This document shows, piece after piece, positions 1 through 9,329 of a stretch of 20,885 nt of DNA; within the stretch, counting starts at the first letter, position 1; the number at the start of each line of letters is the position of its first letter. This DNA comes from Sphaeroforma arctica JP610 (Eukaryota > Opisthokonta > Ichthyosporea > Ichthyophonida), in NCBI RefSeq assembly GCF_001186125.1, contig NW_014040102.1, forward strand, positions 32,606 through 53,490, read 5' to 3'. A program made the position numbers and the translations under genes. The notes under the pieces were generated by a model that was not told where the DNA came from, did not search any database, and worked only from the letters and a program-made list of their open reading frames with translations.

Positions 1-76
<76 letters not shown>
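1..76. repeat. (TA)n microsatellite at the left edge
   Basis: Almost pure TA dinucleotides, interrupted once by a short CACACACAACA stretch near position 38. It is simple-sequence DNA with no coding content and is cut by the window edge. Confidence 0.95.
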
Positions 77-79
<3 letters not shown>

Positions 80-483
80 TTTCCCATTGGAAAAAATACG
101 TGGCATGTATCTGAGAAGCTATTAATCTGAGTGTGTCAGTAACGCTGAAGCTTTTGGTTGGAATTGCGTTTGTTTGTGTATCCAAATACAATCTAATTTC
201 TATGTGCGCGCGTATATCTAGTGTTATAACTCGTTCCCTATGGCATGAATCAATCTGTTATAAAGCTTTATATAATAGATAAGAGTATCGTTTATCGATT
301 TCTATCTCATCCATTATCACGAGATTCATAGACATGTGGCTGACAACTAAACAGTAAGCCGACGTCGAATGTGCGAAGTTGCACTATAATCTCACATTGC
401 ACACTCTATCACGCCTGCTCTATTTCGACACCAAGTACGCACTATGTTTATCAATGTTTGCCCTTGGATATGTACGTGCACAG

Positions 484-665
484 CCAAATTAGAAGCCGAA
501 GTTAAGCAGCATCTCGATGTTCTTTCCGAAAGCGAAGCGTCAAAGAAGGAACTGATCTCTAGTGAACGTGTGGAATTGGCACAGCAGATAGAAGTCCGCA
601 GACATCTGTTACAATCACTCGATGGCTTCATTCAGACCATCTCTATCAAGGCCAACGCGACATAG
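484..665 (+). CDS. Terminal exon of a coiled-coil protein (partial)
   Basis: An open frame follows a plausible 3' splice site (GTGCACAG, ending at 483) and runs to a TAG at 663-665. About 59 residues are encoded, starting KLEAEVKQHLDVL and ending KANAT. The segment is rich in Glu, Lys, Leu and Gln with heptad-like spacing of Leu/Val/Ile, as expected for an alpha-helical coiled coil. The frame is also open upstream to an ATG at 444, so a short single-exon ORF cannot be excluded, but coil-like composition begins only after the splice site. I do not recognise a family. Earlier exons would lie to the left and none could be placed with confidence. Confidence 0.45.
656..661. other. End of the upstream coiled-coil gene, overlapped by an alternative open frame
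   Basis: A second plus-strand frame stays open from about 585 across the coiled-coil stop and reaches a possible splice donor (AAGACG|GTAAAT) near 737. It would join in phase to the exon starting at 799. It could be the 5' exon of the OB-fold-like gene or a chance opening; I cannot decide between them. Confidence 0.15.
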
Positions 666-798
666 GGGTAGAGACGCAGCAAAATGCTTGCGTGGATACA
701 CACGTACCACTGCAATTTAGGTGCATGCGTGCGTGTTGCAAGACGGTAAATACTTAGTTAGATATACATACACATACTTAGCTTGAAGCCCGTGTGCA

Positions 799-1516
799 GG
801 CATCCTCTTCACATGGTATAATGACACAAGTCATATCACTTGCAATGACTTCACCTCGTATCCAGAAGCCTGTGCGAAAGATTTAGTGGACGACTCTATC
901 TTCCACCTACAACGACGATACGCAGGGTTCTCCAATACAATACAGCTTCCAATTTCTCGAGACCAATTGTATTCGTGCAGAATGCTCGCTCTGTTATGTA
1001 TGCCGTACTTGCCGTTTGTGAGACATAGGTACGAATTATACCCTTACAGCAATCAGCGACGCAGTATGAGGCTACGAGTAGACTTCATGGAGCCGGTATT
1101 CGATTTTCGGAGATGCCAAAAACTCAAGCCCCAATGCGAGTGTGCGTCGTGGAAGTTTGATGCGCAGATCGATGCCTGCTTAAAATTCGGATGCATTTCG
1201 GTGTTTGCTTGAAGGGGCCGCAGACATTCGCCTTGATGGAATCGCCAATCAGTTCAGTGTCTGGAGAATGTATAGGTTTACACTGGCTGTGCGAGATAGC
1301 AACACGGAGGTCGCCGACGAAATGTTCAAGCATCTGCACGGGGTAGACACGGAGCAGGATGATGAAATATGTCTATGGGCGTATATGATTAGCGGTTTCG
1401 AAGTAATATACGGCCAGAAAGAATTAAATGTCCACTTTATATACTTTTTTAGGCAGCAAGATCCATCAAATCTCGTATTTAGGTGTTCGGCTACTAGTGA
1501 AACCGCATATGTATGA
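799..1516 (+). CDS. Possible POT1/RPA-like OB-fold protein, C-terminal part
   Basis: An open frame begins after a good 3' splice site (CGTGTGCAG, ending at 798) and reads through to about 1185. The reading then continues in the next frame from 1184 to a TGA at 1514-1516. The first half contains MRLRVDFMEPVFDF, then a Cys cluster (RRCQKLKPQCECASW). The second half contains MYRFTLAVRDSNTEVADEMF and LHGVD. A strand of the type RxRVxDxxP, a Cys cluster, then YRFxLxxxDSx is the order expected in OB-folds with an inserted zinc ribbon, as in RPA1 and the C-terminal part of POT1. I assign it by pattern only. The frame change falls at an AAAA run (1182-1185); leaving out one base there gives one continuous reading, so either an assembly error or a young pseudogene is possible. 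An AATAAA lies 140 nt after the stop. The 5' end is unresolved: an exon ending at a GTAAAT donor near 737 is possible. Confidence 0.4.
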
Positions 1517-1655
1517 GATTTGCTGATTGTGGCTGATGACCTGCTAGCAACTGCCCTTTACCCTCTTGTATAAATGTGTGCTTTTGATGGTTTCGAGTGT
1601 TAACGTACATTTTTAGCGTGCTGGTTGTGTTTACATGTATGTGTGGTAGTACTTG

Positions 1656-1661
1656 AATAAA
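1656..1661 (+). promoter_or_regulatory. Poly(A) signal AATAAA
   Basis: AATAAA lies 140 nt after the stop at 1516 and is followed by a T/G-rich stretch (TTTGTCTTTGG). This is the usual arrangement for 3' end formation of the OB-fold-like gene. Confidence 0.5.
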
Positions 1662-1808
1662 ATGGCCTCTTTGTCTTTGGCTGGAATCGTATGCTCCAGT
1701 AGCGACACGTTCCGTGAGTTTGATCCAACGAGGGTTGGGGAGTCTATGTTGGAATCGCCTTTCAGGGAATCGATCTTGGCTTACCCTCTAGGACGTGTCA
1801 TACTCTAA

Positions 1809-2513
1809 TAGTGTAAACGTGTTGTTCAATTTCTGTATTCGTTTCCTTAACTATCGACGTGGGTCTCCCTTGGTTAGTTTAAATTGTACATGAAAATGAC
1901 ATTTCATTTAACACATAAGTACCCGATTTGATATTGTATGCACAGCCTCAATAGAGCATTGCAGTGGCAACTTGAAAAATTTATTAAACATTTACAGCGT
2001 AGGCAGCAGAGTAAATTGTTTGATCCCCAGCCGTCGGTCCAAGGTACATATCGTAACCCTGTTCAAGCTAATCTAACGGGTAGCGATTGCATCTCGGGAA
2101 AGGGTCAACCTGGGTGAGCGTCTCCCTGTCAGGACTCGACTTTGCAAATCCAACGTATATTTCCCACATTCTTTCTTTGGCGACTATTTCTTTTTGTTAT
2201 CATTCTGGCTAAAATTGGAGGTAATGACTTTAAACTTATTCAAACGCGCATTTGAAACTTTTTAGCACGCACCCGAAACAACCCGACGCTGCCTCGAGAC
2301 ATATCGATCATAGTCTTACAAGGTGCTCCAAACGTAATTTTTATTTCGAGTACTCAGCACACGTTTCCGTGATCGTTGGATCTGAACACCTTGCTGGATA
2401 CGCAGTCGTTCGGGCTGTGCTTAAGATATTGTGAGTGAAGACGTCTTTCAATAGCTCGATGTCAAGAAGTATGTTTCGATATTCAAAAACACTCTCTCAG
2501 GTCGATGCTCAAA
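1809..2513. other. Intergenic stretch without a supported gene
   Basis: Several short open frames exist, the longest about 60 codons at 2252-2434 on the plus strand. None has a recognisable motif, clear splice sites or a coding-like composition. I see no repeat or RNA gene here. Confidence 0.4.
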
Positions 2514-2702
2514 TTAATCCCCCCAGGCAAACACAAGACTTAGATATGACCAGCATATTCTTCGAGTTGCTTCTAAAGTGGTGACGCGCCTTGCATCGAA
2601 TTCAACGTCGATCATTGTCCAAAATTGAGGGAAATATTCAAGGTGCAAAGTGTTGATGTCTGCTTGGATGTCTGTGTTACCCATGGTGAACCACGACAAC
2701 AT
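2514..2702 (-). CDS. Short open segment, unrecognised, possible exon
   Basis: A minus-strand frame of 62 codons contains MGNTDIQADINTLHLEYF and ends WSYLSLVFAWGD before TAA. It overlaps the end of the propeller-like segment at 2677-2838 in another frame. A downstream exon of the same gene is possible, but I see no clear splice pair that links them. No family is recognised. Confidence 0.2.
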   Translation of the reverse strand: MLSWFTMGNTDIQADINTLHLEYFPQFWTMIDVEFDARRVTTLEATRRICWSYLSLVFAWGD

Positions 2703-2838
2703 GCTTTGCGTACGATATTTGTCCTGCTACCGTGGTTGAGCATTCCACAATGCAATTGCTGTCGAGCTTGACGGCTCCAGAAATGGAAACTGGTGGCAGA
2801 TGTACAGTACTCCAGTCAGCTCCTCCCAGCACTACAAC
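2677..2838 (-). CDS. Beta-propeller-like segment, second blade
   Basis: A 53-codon minus-strand frame contains DWSTVHLPPVSISGAVKLDS then NCIVECSTT. The order W-x-LP-x-V-x-SxxVxLDSxxIVxC resembles a PQQ-type propeller strand pair as found in the C-terminal domain of AASDH-like acyl-CoA synthetases. It lies just downstream of, and in a different frame from, the segment at 2832-3110. An intron between the two is likely if this is a live gene, but no splice pair is convincing. The similarity is by eye. Confidence 0.3.
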   Translation of the reverse strand, partial: VVVLGGADWSTVHLPPVSISGAVKLDSNCIVECSTTVAGQISYAKHVVVVHHG

Positions 2839-3110
2839 TCACTGAGCTCTGATATACTAATCAGCGACGGTGTCAAGGAACATGTGCTCGTTTTCCGTGT
2901 TGAAACTTTCAATTCTTGCGACATAATTCTTTCATGGATATTCACCCACTTATTAGGCTCGATAATTGGTGTAAATTGAACACCCAAATTTTCACGAACC
3001 AGGCACGAGCTTGTATTCAAAGACCAGATACTGCCGTTGTCGCTTGATAACAACGACACACAGGCGCGACGATCTTGTCTCTTAGACCTACGTGTAATAT
3101 ATTTCAGAAC
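2832..3110 (-). CDS. Beta-propeller-like segment (PQQ/WD type), first blade
   Basis: The minus-strand frame includes ACVSLLSSDNGSIWSLNTSS, followed by LGVQFTPIIEPNKW. The pattern xSSDxGxIWxLNTxxxxL then VxFTPII is what a PQQ/WD-like propeller blade looks like: a strand, an Asp-Gly turn, a Trp strand, then the first strand of the next blade. The frame is open back to 3278, but the sequence before about 3110 does not look like a domain and may be intron; a GTAG|GTCTAA-like junction lies near 3093. The tail after NKW loses blade character, and a GTGAAT donor sits there. A decayed gene is as likely as a live one. Confidence 0.35.
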   Translation of the reverse strand, partial: VLKYITRRSKRQDRRACVSLLSSDNGSIWSLNTSSCLVRENLGVQFTPIIEPNKWVNIHERIMSQELKVSTRKTSTCSLTPSLISISELSEL

Positions 3111-3367
3111 CCCCATACTGTTCATTAAAGTTTCAGTGTTTGATTTTGTTGTATGCTTTAGCCTTGAATAGCAATCTGGGTAACCGCTACCGATGTTTGC
3201 ATAATATATACATAATACTGAAATCAGCACTTCCTTGACAGTTTGCGCCCTGCGGCATTCAGCAGATTCGGCACACACAGAGGAACGGGCGACAACCTCC
3301 CGGAATTTACATTTTGTGGTAAACCATTGGCGATGTCCAATCTACCAGAGTAGGCAGTATGTAGTGT

Positions 3368-3469
3368 GGATGAATGCAGAAATGCAGTATTTTACTAAAA
3401 AAAACATTTAAAAAAACCAGAAAAGTAGTAAAGCACATACTGCACAGTTCCGCAATCCGCATTCATTCG
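3368..3469. repeat. Short imperfect inverted repeat (foldback or MITE-like)
   Basis: The left arm (3368-3396) carries GATGAATGCAGA and TGCAGTATTTTACTA. The right arm (3426-3469), read in reverse complement, carries GAATGAATGCGGA and TGCAGTATGTGCTTTACTA. An A-rich spacer lies between them. The left arm is about 15 nt shorter. A small non-autonomous transposon or a hairpin-forming repeat is likely. No target duplication is seen. Confidence 0.4.
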
Positions 3470-3479
3470 AGCTTTTAGC

Positions 3480-3830
3480 GGAGCAGCTTTCTTTTTAAAC
3501 TGCACAACAAAATGAAAACACAATGACTTCAGGATTTTCTTCTTCTTTATTTTCGTTTAAAAAATGTAAAAGTTTCACTAGAATACGTCTCATAGTTTTC
3601 AAACAAAACAGAAAAAGTAAACAAGAGGATAATTTTTGTTTTGGGCTATGATATTTATATATTTTAATTTAATTTTAAAACAAAAAAATATTAAAACGAA
3701 ACATTGTGTATACATTATAAATTTATAATATAATAAAATTTTATAGGGTTTTTAAAAGTATATTTTCATGTGTATATACAAACCTTTCTAGAGTCCTATA
3801 AATTAATATTTTTTTAACTCGGATATAAAC
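3480..3830. other. AT-rich intergenic DNA
   Basis: A long stretch dominated by A and T runs, including TTTAATTTAATTTTAAAAC. It has no supported ORF and no clear repeat unit. Confidence 0.6.
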
Positions 3831-3914
3831 AAATATTGCGCAACCCAGCAACCGTTGGCTGACCCACTAGCAACCGCAGTCCATTCCTCCCTGTGCCTTG
3901 TGGGGGACTGGGGG

Positions 3915-3982
3915 TTCTCTCCCGAGACTCTGAGAGGCGGGTCACTGACTCTCTGGAGTCTGGAGTCTGGACCCTGACCCCT
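3915..3982. repeat. GAGTCT/GGAGTCTGGA low-complexity repeat, copy 1
   Basis: Contains GACTCTGAGAGG, GACTCTCTGGAGTCTGGAGTCTGGACC and CCTGACCCC. The same vocabulary (GAGTC, CAGA, GGGGC) recurs at 10330-10515, 12765-12822 and 13018-13112, partly in the other orientation. Reading frames here are Ser/Arg-rich and not protein-like. Confidence 0.6.
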
Positions 3983-4010
3983 GGCCCTATGGACCCAAAA
4001 CAGAATGAGA

Positions 4011-4122
4011 GAATCCACAGGAGTGGGGATAAAAAAAATTGTACACAAAGGGGGGATGGACTGGGCGGACCCCTGCACGCCAGAGGATTCATAGGAGTGG
4101 GATAAAACATTTGTACACAATA
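4011..4122 (+). repeat. Direct repeat pair, about 38 bp each
   Basis: Unit 1 (4011-4049) and unit 2 (4086-4122) share ATYCAYAGGAGTGGG, then an A-rich stretch, then TTGTACACAA. They are spaced about 36 nt apart and differ by a few substitutions and small length changes. A local duplication is likely. Confidence 0.6.
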
Positions 4123-5040
4123 ACACAACAACCCTTTTTTTTAAATATACCTTTAGCCCAGGCCCCAGGGCCCCGCCCCCCGGGTCTTTCCTTTTGTCAT
4201 TGTGTAAATATGTATTGCTTTTTTAATAGGGTTTTAGGGTTTAGATTTGGATGTAATATAGAACTTTGGAATCAAACAGTCTTTTTTGGGGGAGTACATA
4301 TTGTATTATTTATGTACTTGTTATGTATTTACATAAATATACTCAATATTTACATACGTCATTTACAAAAAAGTTTAAACTGTATTTGTTTTATGTAATA
4401 AAAAAAAAGCTAGAAAACACTAATATGAGAAGTAGCCGTACTATTACTATACTATATGTAGAATGTGTGTGCACTTGTATTTGGTAGTTTCTGTTGTGAT
4501 AAGCATGTCGAACAGGGCAAGGCACTCGAGTGGTGGCCGGACGAAGAGACATAACTTAGGAGACAGACAAACGAACAAGTTTACTGCAGCTATACAAGAT
4601 AAAGAATTGAACCTGATGATATAGAGTTAAAGTGATAAGCATAGTGCTTGTGATAGGGAAGAAACTATCGTGGATGTTATACTAGATGACTAGATGATGG
4701 ACGGAAGTATTTGAACAAATGATGGGAGGCTGTCTATACAGGTGCGTTACCAAGGACAGACAGAAGAAAGGGGTTGAAAGCAAAGAATATCTGATTAGGA
4801 ACCGATGGTATAATCATGAAGTCTTTCTTCAGTACGAACCCAAAGGAAGGAAACCCTAATACCCTATGTGACGTCAGTGTTCCCTCTGTGTCAAACCCAC
4901 GACATAAATATGTTCAGACTTTGCAATCGTATCCTTAGAGAGTGCTTTCTCGTCGACAATCTCTGCGTATATGTTTCTTTTAGAAGTATATGGCGTATAG
5001 CTCTGTGGATACTCGTTGAAGCGTTTCTTTACAGTATTTC
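4123..5040. other. Gene-poor AT-rich DNA
   Basis: Includes a GC-rich islet (4156-4192, GGCCCC-type runs) in AT-rich surroundings. A 39-codon ORF starts with ATG at 4505 (MSNRARHSSGGRTKRHNLG); its basic start could be a remnant of a mobile-element protein, but nothing downstream supports this. No gene is called. Confidence 0.4.
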
Positions 5041-5256
5041 AATATTTTGGCCGCCAACTGTCAAGTGTCAACAATAAAATGTTGGCCACCACAATCACAT
5101 GGGGTAATAGAATATTGGCCAACACATGGGCTGTCAATTGTCATGGTCACCTCACCAAAATGGCCGGAAAAAAAGCTTCCTTTTCGATATTTTGTTTTTG
5201 AAAATTCCAATTTTTTTACAGGACAGAAAACAAAAAGAAGTAAGGGGCGAACCGGC

Positions 5257-5286
5257 CAGGTTGAAGTAGTAAGGTTGAAGTAGTAG
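5257..5286 (+). repeat. Tandem duplication of a 15-nt unit
   Basis: GGTTGAAGTAGTA occurs twice head to tail with two or three extra bases between copies. Confidence 0.7.
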
Positions 5287-5306
5287 TGTAGTACATAAGT
5301 GACTGA

Positions 5307-5380
5307 CAGGGTGCCGGTAATGTGTATCCGACAGTTCCGATTAGTCGATTACTCAGATTAGACATCTCTATACGGCACCG
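5307..5380. mobile_element. hAT-like transposon terminus or tiny MITE
   Basis: Starts CAGGGTGCCGGTA and ends TACGGCACCG, so GGTGCCG and CGGCACC form an inverted pair 56 nt apart. Between them is CCGATTAGTCGATTACTCAG, a motif style common just inside hAT ends. The CAGGG start also fits hAT termini. No matching far end (GGCACCCTG) and no 8-bp target duplication were found, so this is a lone end or a very small hairpin element. Confidence 0.35.
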
Positions 5381-5389
5381 ATTTTTCGA

Positions 5390-5770
5390 GTTGATTGATT
5401 GTTTTTTAAAATAAAGAAAACGAAAAGAGCTGTGGATAAAATCATCTATATTGATTGTTTTGATATTTGTTTGTTTTTCTAAATTACAAATAGCAAAATC
5501 GAGTACATACGTAAGTAAAAACTACCATTTGTCCATTCATAATATTCGGCCATTTAACATTTGAATTCTGTACAACTGCTTTTTTTAAAATATTTGTTTG
5601 TTTTTTATTAAATAAAAATACCTATGTCTTGGAAAGGTTGTCCTATGCCTCTCTCTCGAGTCATCATGACTATGATTTTGCACGGCCCTCTGGAATCTAG
5701 ATATTTTAAAATAAATAGTGTTGCACAGTTGCAGTCAAAGGCGATTCAGGGCAAATCACAATTTTGATTT
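5390..5770. other. AT-rich intergenic DNA
   Basis: Contains repeated TTTGTTTGTTTTT-like runs and no supported ORF, RNA gene or clear repeat. Confidence 0.5.
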
Positions 5771-5772
5771 TT

Positions 5773-5797
5773 GAAATGTGCCTGTAGGGCACATTTT
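5773..5797. other. Perfect 9-bp-stem hairpin
   Basis: AAATGTGCC, loop TGTAG, GGCACATTT: a perfect 9-bp stem with a 5-nt loop, plus a possible G-T closing pair. It lies 35 nt before a second GC-rich hairpin. It could act in RNA 3' processing or be a relic of a transposon end; no gene is attached to it on either strand. Confidence 0.6.
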
Positions 5798-5831
5798 CTT
5801 GAAAATGAAGAAATGGAAAAGGAAGCCGGCT

Positions 5832-5844
5832 GGCCCGAAGGGCC
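5832..5844. other. GC hairpin GGCCC-GAA-GGGCC and following GGGGGTCTG repeats
   Basis: A perfect 5-bp all-GC stem with a GAA loop. Just after it (about 5856-5880) the sequence repeats GGGGGTCTGACA then GGGGGTCTGTG. The cluster stands out against AT-rich flanks. Confidence 0.5.
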
Positions 5845-6051
5845 CCTAATCTCTATAGGGGGTCTGACAGGGGGTCTGTGGGTAGGCTTTTGATTGTCAA
5901 GGTTCTGATACACAAATAATATTTATATATACACATATATATGTAAAAGTCGGTCTTCCCTAGGCTGACTATTACGATACCAAGACGTTTTAAAACGTTA
6001 AAATGCAAAATGTTAAAAAAAGTTTAGCTTCAGCCCTTGGTAGTGAGCAAA

Positions 6052-8370
6052 AGATTAGGGGATTTTAGAATGAGACTATTGTCTATATGCTCCGCTCTAA
6101 TCACTCACTACTTCGGTCTATATTTATTTGCGATCGGATATACATAAAATTTCTGAACCAGGGTCAATCAACGCAAGGATTTTATTTCCATTGCAATATA
6201 CAAGGATTATTACACGCTCATCTAAAGAGTCGTTGTATTGTACCTTCACTCCAACTTAATGTTGGGCTTTTTGTCACAAAACTTAGTGTGATCGCCATTG
6301 GTCTTCTCACACTTGTCGCACTTAATAAGAAAGTGTGTACAGATGGATGCATGTCTGCCATTCCAATAACCGTCAGGGGATAATTGGTACATGTCATACC
6401 CACAGTGTGCGTCGGAATATTTCTTAATCTCCTTAAATGGAGGCTCCATGTCCATCGCTCCTGCGCGTGCCCGTTTTTTTTGGGTCGCGTGGATAGAGTG
6501 GAGTCGCGAGCACGTGTATGTTGAGGTCTCTCGTTTGAGGTCTGCATGGATACGTATCCGTGATCGGTGTGCTCCAGCGGCTACTTAAGTACCACTTTTT
6601 CTTTCGATGTTAAACGATGTGCGGGGAAACGGGTGGATACCGTATTATAAGACTGTTCCCATGTAAGTCGGGATAGATGAAACTTTGTTTCATGTCCCCT
6701 GTCTCGACCCTTAGTGGCGTGTTTACGTCGCAACCCGGTGTACAGGTTCTCACGGTCGATATTCCCTATGTTCTTACAGAACACGTGCATAACCAGAAAC
6801 TCGTACCATCGCTTTGTCTTGTCCATTGTTATATCTGGATGTTTCAGGTCAGCATCTAGCTTCAGAATATAACTCTGAATGGGCGTGTTCTCAACTGGTT
6901 CAGTTAAAATTGAACTCAGTCCGGGGCTACGCATGTCCTTACTTAACAAGGATATAACCAACCAAATCACAGCTGGCCAGTCACGACAAATGTCTAGCTC
7001 ATGCTGGTGTCGGATCAAAAACCGTATACCTGTAGGGTCAAACGTCTGCATTAAAGCAGAGATCCATTGCTGAGGAGCGATATCATTCGTCTGTGTCGAG
7101 GTCATGGTTGTTTAAAAACCCGACCTGCTTACTGTTGGCATCCCAGTTCGTCTTAAGTCGACTGATCTATCCTTTGTACTTCTGGTTATCCCTGTGGTCT
7201 TGTCCACGTTGGGCCTGAAGTAGCTGACCGATGCGCTTTTGCTTAATCGCAATCCTATTCGCAAAGTATGCTACATCATCAGCATATGCGCATCGTGGGC
7301 GATTTCCATTTTAATGGTGTAGTCGTCGACCAGTCAAGTCTTTCTTAAGGATGGCTAACTGATTTTTAAGACCAGTATTTTCAGTAATTATCTTACTTAT
7401 GCGCGCTGGCTTAGTCTCGGACGTAGATTCGGGTTTGCCAATTGGGATTGCCTCCTCTTCTGGTTCCATTATAGGTCCCTTCTGAGATTTGTTCTTGTCC
7501 CCTATAATTTGGGGCTCCATTATAATTGGGGACTTTCCTTTCTGCGTTTGGTTAGAATTATGGGTTGGGGCGTCTTGAGACGTGCCCCTTGTCTCACCTC
7601 TTGGCTTTGTAAATGCAATCTTTGCAGTTGAGGCAATAGTTGGTCCTCGGGCTCTGTCAGTAGGAGTAGTCTCCTTATTCGGAGTGGCTACATCCATATC
7701 TGAAGCATTGTCCTTTTGACTATAATTGTCGGAGGCAAGTACTTCGGCTACTGTGCGGTTAAACTCGTCAGCAGCGGCGGCGGTTGCTTCTGCGGCAGCG
7801 CTAACGGCTACTCTCTCCATCTTCTTCTTTTTAGCTCTACGCTTCTTAAAAGGAGTATTGTCTCTCTTGGTCATAATCTTAACCTATGACTACTAGCTTG
7901 TCTCTTAAGGACTATGTTGGACAAGAATGTTTTGTGTGGTAGTTAATCTACCTTTGCGCTTAAATAGTCTAAGTTTTCAATACCTTTACTAACTTTAAAA
8001 TGTGTAAGATTCGGTCTATTAAAGCGATATTAAGGCAAACCCTAAACACTAAAACGTGGAAAGTGCAGAGTGAGGTGATCGTCCACTTATTTTCGACGAA
8101 CCTTCGACCGGAATTGCTTGTATCGATCATAGTAAGATTTGGTCCCTCAAGACGGTATTAACGCCTTAGAATAAATAAACGCGTAGGTAAATTCTAAGTA
8201 TCGTAAAAATATCAAAGTAAATAAACGAAATAAGACATTTAGTAAAGTTAGGTATGCCTCGTAGAAACAGCAATACTCTGAGGGATTGTGAGGCTGAGAC
8301 ATTGTCTATATATATTCCTCTCAGTAATGTTTCCGCCGAAGGGATTTTATTTAGTGTTTCGTTGTCGCTC
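6052..8370 (-). mobile_element. Fossil LTR retrotransposon piece, gag and protease start (Ty3/gypsy-like)
   Basis: Minus-strand remnant of a retrotransposon. In 5'-3' order it has: a Lys/Arg-rich start followed by an Ala-rich and Pro/Thr/Lys-rich stretch and a short coiled coil (7311-7874); a helical capsid-like region (6581-7105); a Cys/His zinc-knuckle-like segment (6246-6455); and a segment like the retroviral aspartic-protease active site (about 6151-6174). The order gag coil, capsid, zinc knuckle, protease is that of LTR elements; Ty3/gypsy is my best guess. Reverse transcriptase, RNase H and integrase are not seen next to it. Weak similarity between about 6052-6090 and 8276-8312 may be what is left of end repeats. 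The copy is broken, with several breaks, and looks old. Confidence 0.65.
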
Positions 8371-8424
8371 TGTTAAAAACTATGGTATATTGGCTTACCC
8401 TCATCCTCGCTTCTCGACCGGATT

Positions 8425-8655
8425 ATGACGGATAACCTGGTCCTTCTCGGTATTTCGTACTCTGCACTAACCCATTCTGCGGCACTACACAGCGCAGACC
8501 CGATCCGTAGCATAGAGGTGGGTACTCTACTTAGTAGGTCAGCAAGCGAAAATATGGAACATTCGATAGTAACAGTGTTTTGTCAACACCGGCCCGAATT
8601 GACTCAGCACATATCTTCCATTGTCGACTCACTTGGCCCAAGCTTCAAACGGTAA
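8425..8655 (+). CDS. Unrecognised 76-residue ORF
   Basis: ATG to TAA with a fairly protein-like composition, starting MTDNLVLLGISYSALTHSAA and ending SSIVDSLGPSFKR. A possible donor (AAACG|GTAATT) overlaps the end, so it could be a first exon, but no partner exon was found. It lies between two retroelement pieces, so it may be a chance frame in an old end repeat. No family recognised. Confidence 0.2.
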   Translation: MTDNLVLLGISYSALTHSAALHSADPIRSIEVGTLLSRSASENMEHSIVTVFCQHRPELTQHISSIVDSLGPSFKR

Positions 8656-9329
8656 TTTACTGACCACTTCTTTCCATCAATCTTTCCTGAACCACTACAG
8701 CGACTATGAGAGCCATACCATATGTTCATACATTGTATCATACATACTGACCATTTTTGAAACAAATAATATTATCCCTTATAAAATGTGGTCAAAGCCA
8801 AATAACACTTAATAAAGAGTGTTAAGTCGAAAATATGTGAACTCTGTCAGAAGTGCCAGTGAGAATGGCGCGCCTGCTATATTTATTAATCTGGATCTTA
8901 TGTGGAACGAGAATTTCTCTACCATTTGGTTATATGGAAACACCTGTCTCTATGGTTTTGTATGAGTAATTCTCTATTACATTTATTGGCCGGTGTTCTG
9001 GTCCGGTCTTAAAATTTCTCTTTCAGGTCCGATCCTCAAGTCCGGTCCTAAATATTCGCCTAGGGTACTTTGTCCACAAGTGTACAAGTTGGAAACTCGA
9101 TGGGCGGTGTTTGGAAAAGATGCCAATACCACAGTGTGAAGGGTGCAAGATATTATGCCGTGTAGTGTGATGTAGAATATGATGTTATGCCAGGTTCCAA
9201 CCACACACGTAACATCAACCTGACTTAAAAATCGAAATAACGTACAAACACTTATCTGTATGTGCTGTGTTGTCCATGTTGAGTCCTTGTGGGTTGAAGG
9301 GCGTCATACTCATTGGTCCTAACGTTGTT
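8656..9329. other. Spacer between the two retroelement pieces
   Basis: Non-coding as far as I can see. It holds a GGTCCGGTC-type repeat cluster at 9000-9047 (three related copies). It may include an eroded LTR, since it lies between a pol-tail-like piece and a gag-like piece on the same strand, but no TG...CA-bounded duplicate could be defined. Confidence 0.35.

Noticed and set aside
1662-1808. 48-codon ORF (MASLSLAGIVCSSS...) overlapping the AATAAA signal
   Set aside because: Short, no motif, and it begins inside what looks like the 3' UTR and poly(A) site of the preceding gene.
3803-4131. Two overlapping minus-strand ORFs of about 105 codons
   Set aside because: They fall on the GGAGTCT low-complexity tract and direct repeats; the composition is Pro/Ser/Arg-rich without domain character.
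4228-4243. TTTTAGGGTTTAG, a telomere-like repeat
   Set aside because: Only about two units, embedded in AT-rich DNA; too short to call an interstitial telomeric tract.
5045-5170. GTTGGCCA/TGGCCAAC inverted pair and CACATGGG direct pair
   Set aside because: Real but short (8 bp each), and no element boundaries could be drawn around them.
8866-8970. 35-codon ORF with a signal-peptide-like start (MARLLYLLIWILCG)
   Set aside because: Too short, lies in the spacer between retroelement pieces, with no downstream exon.
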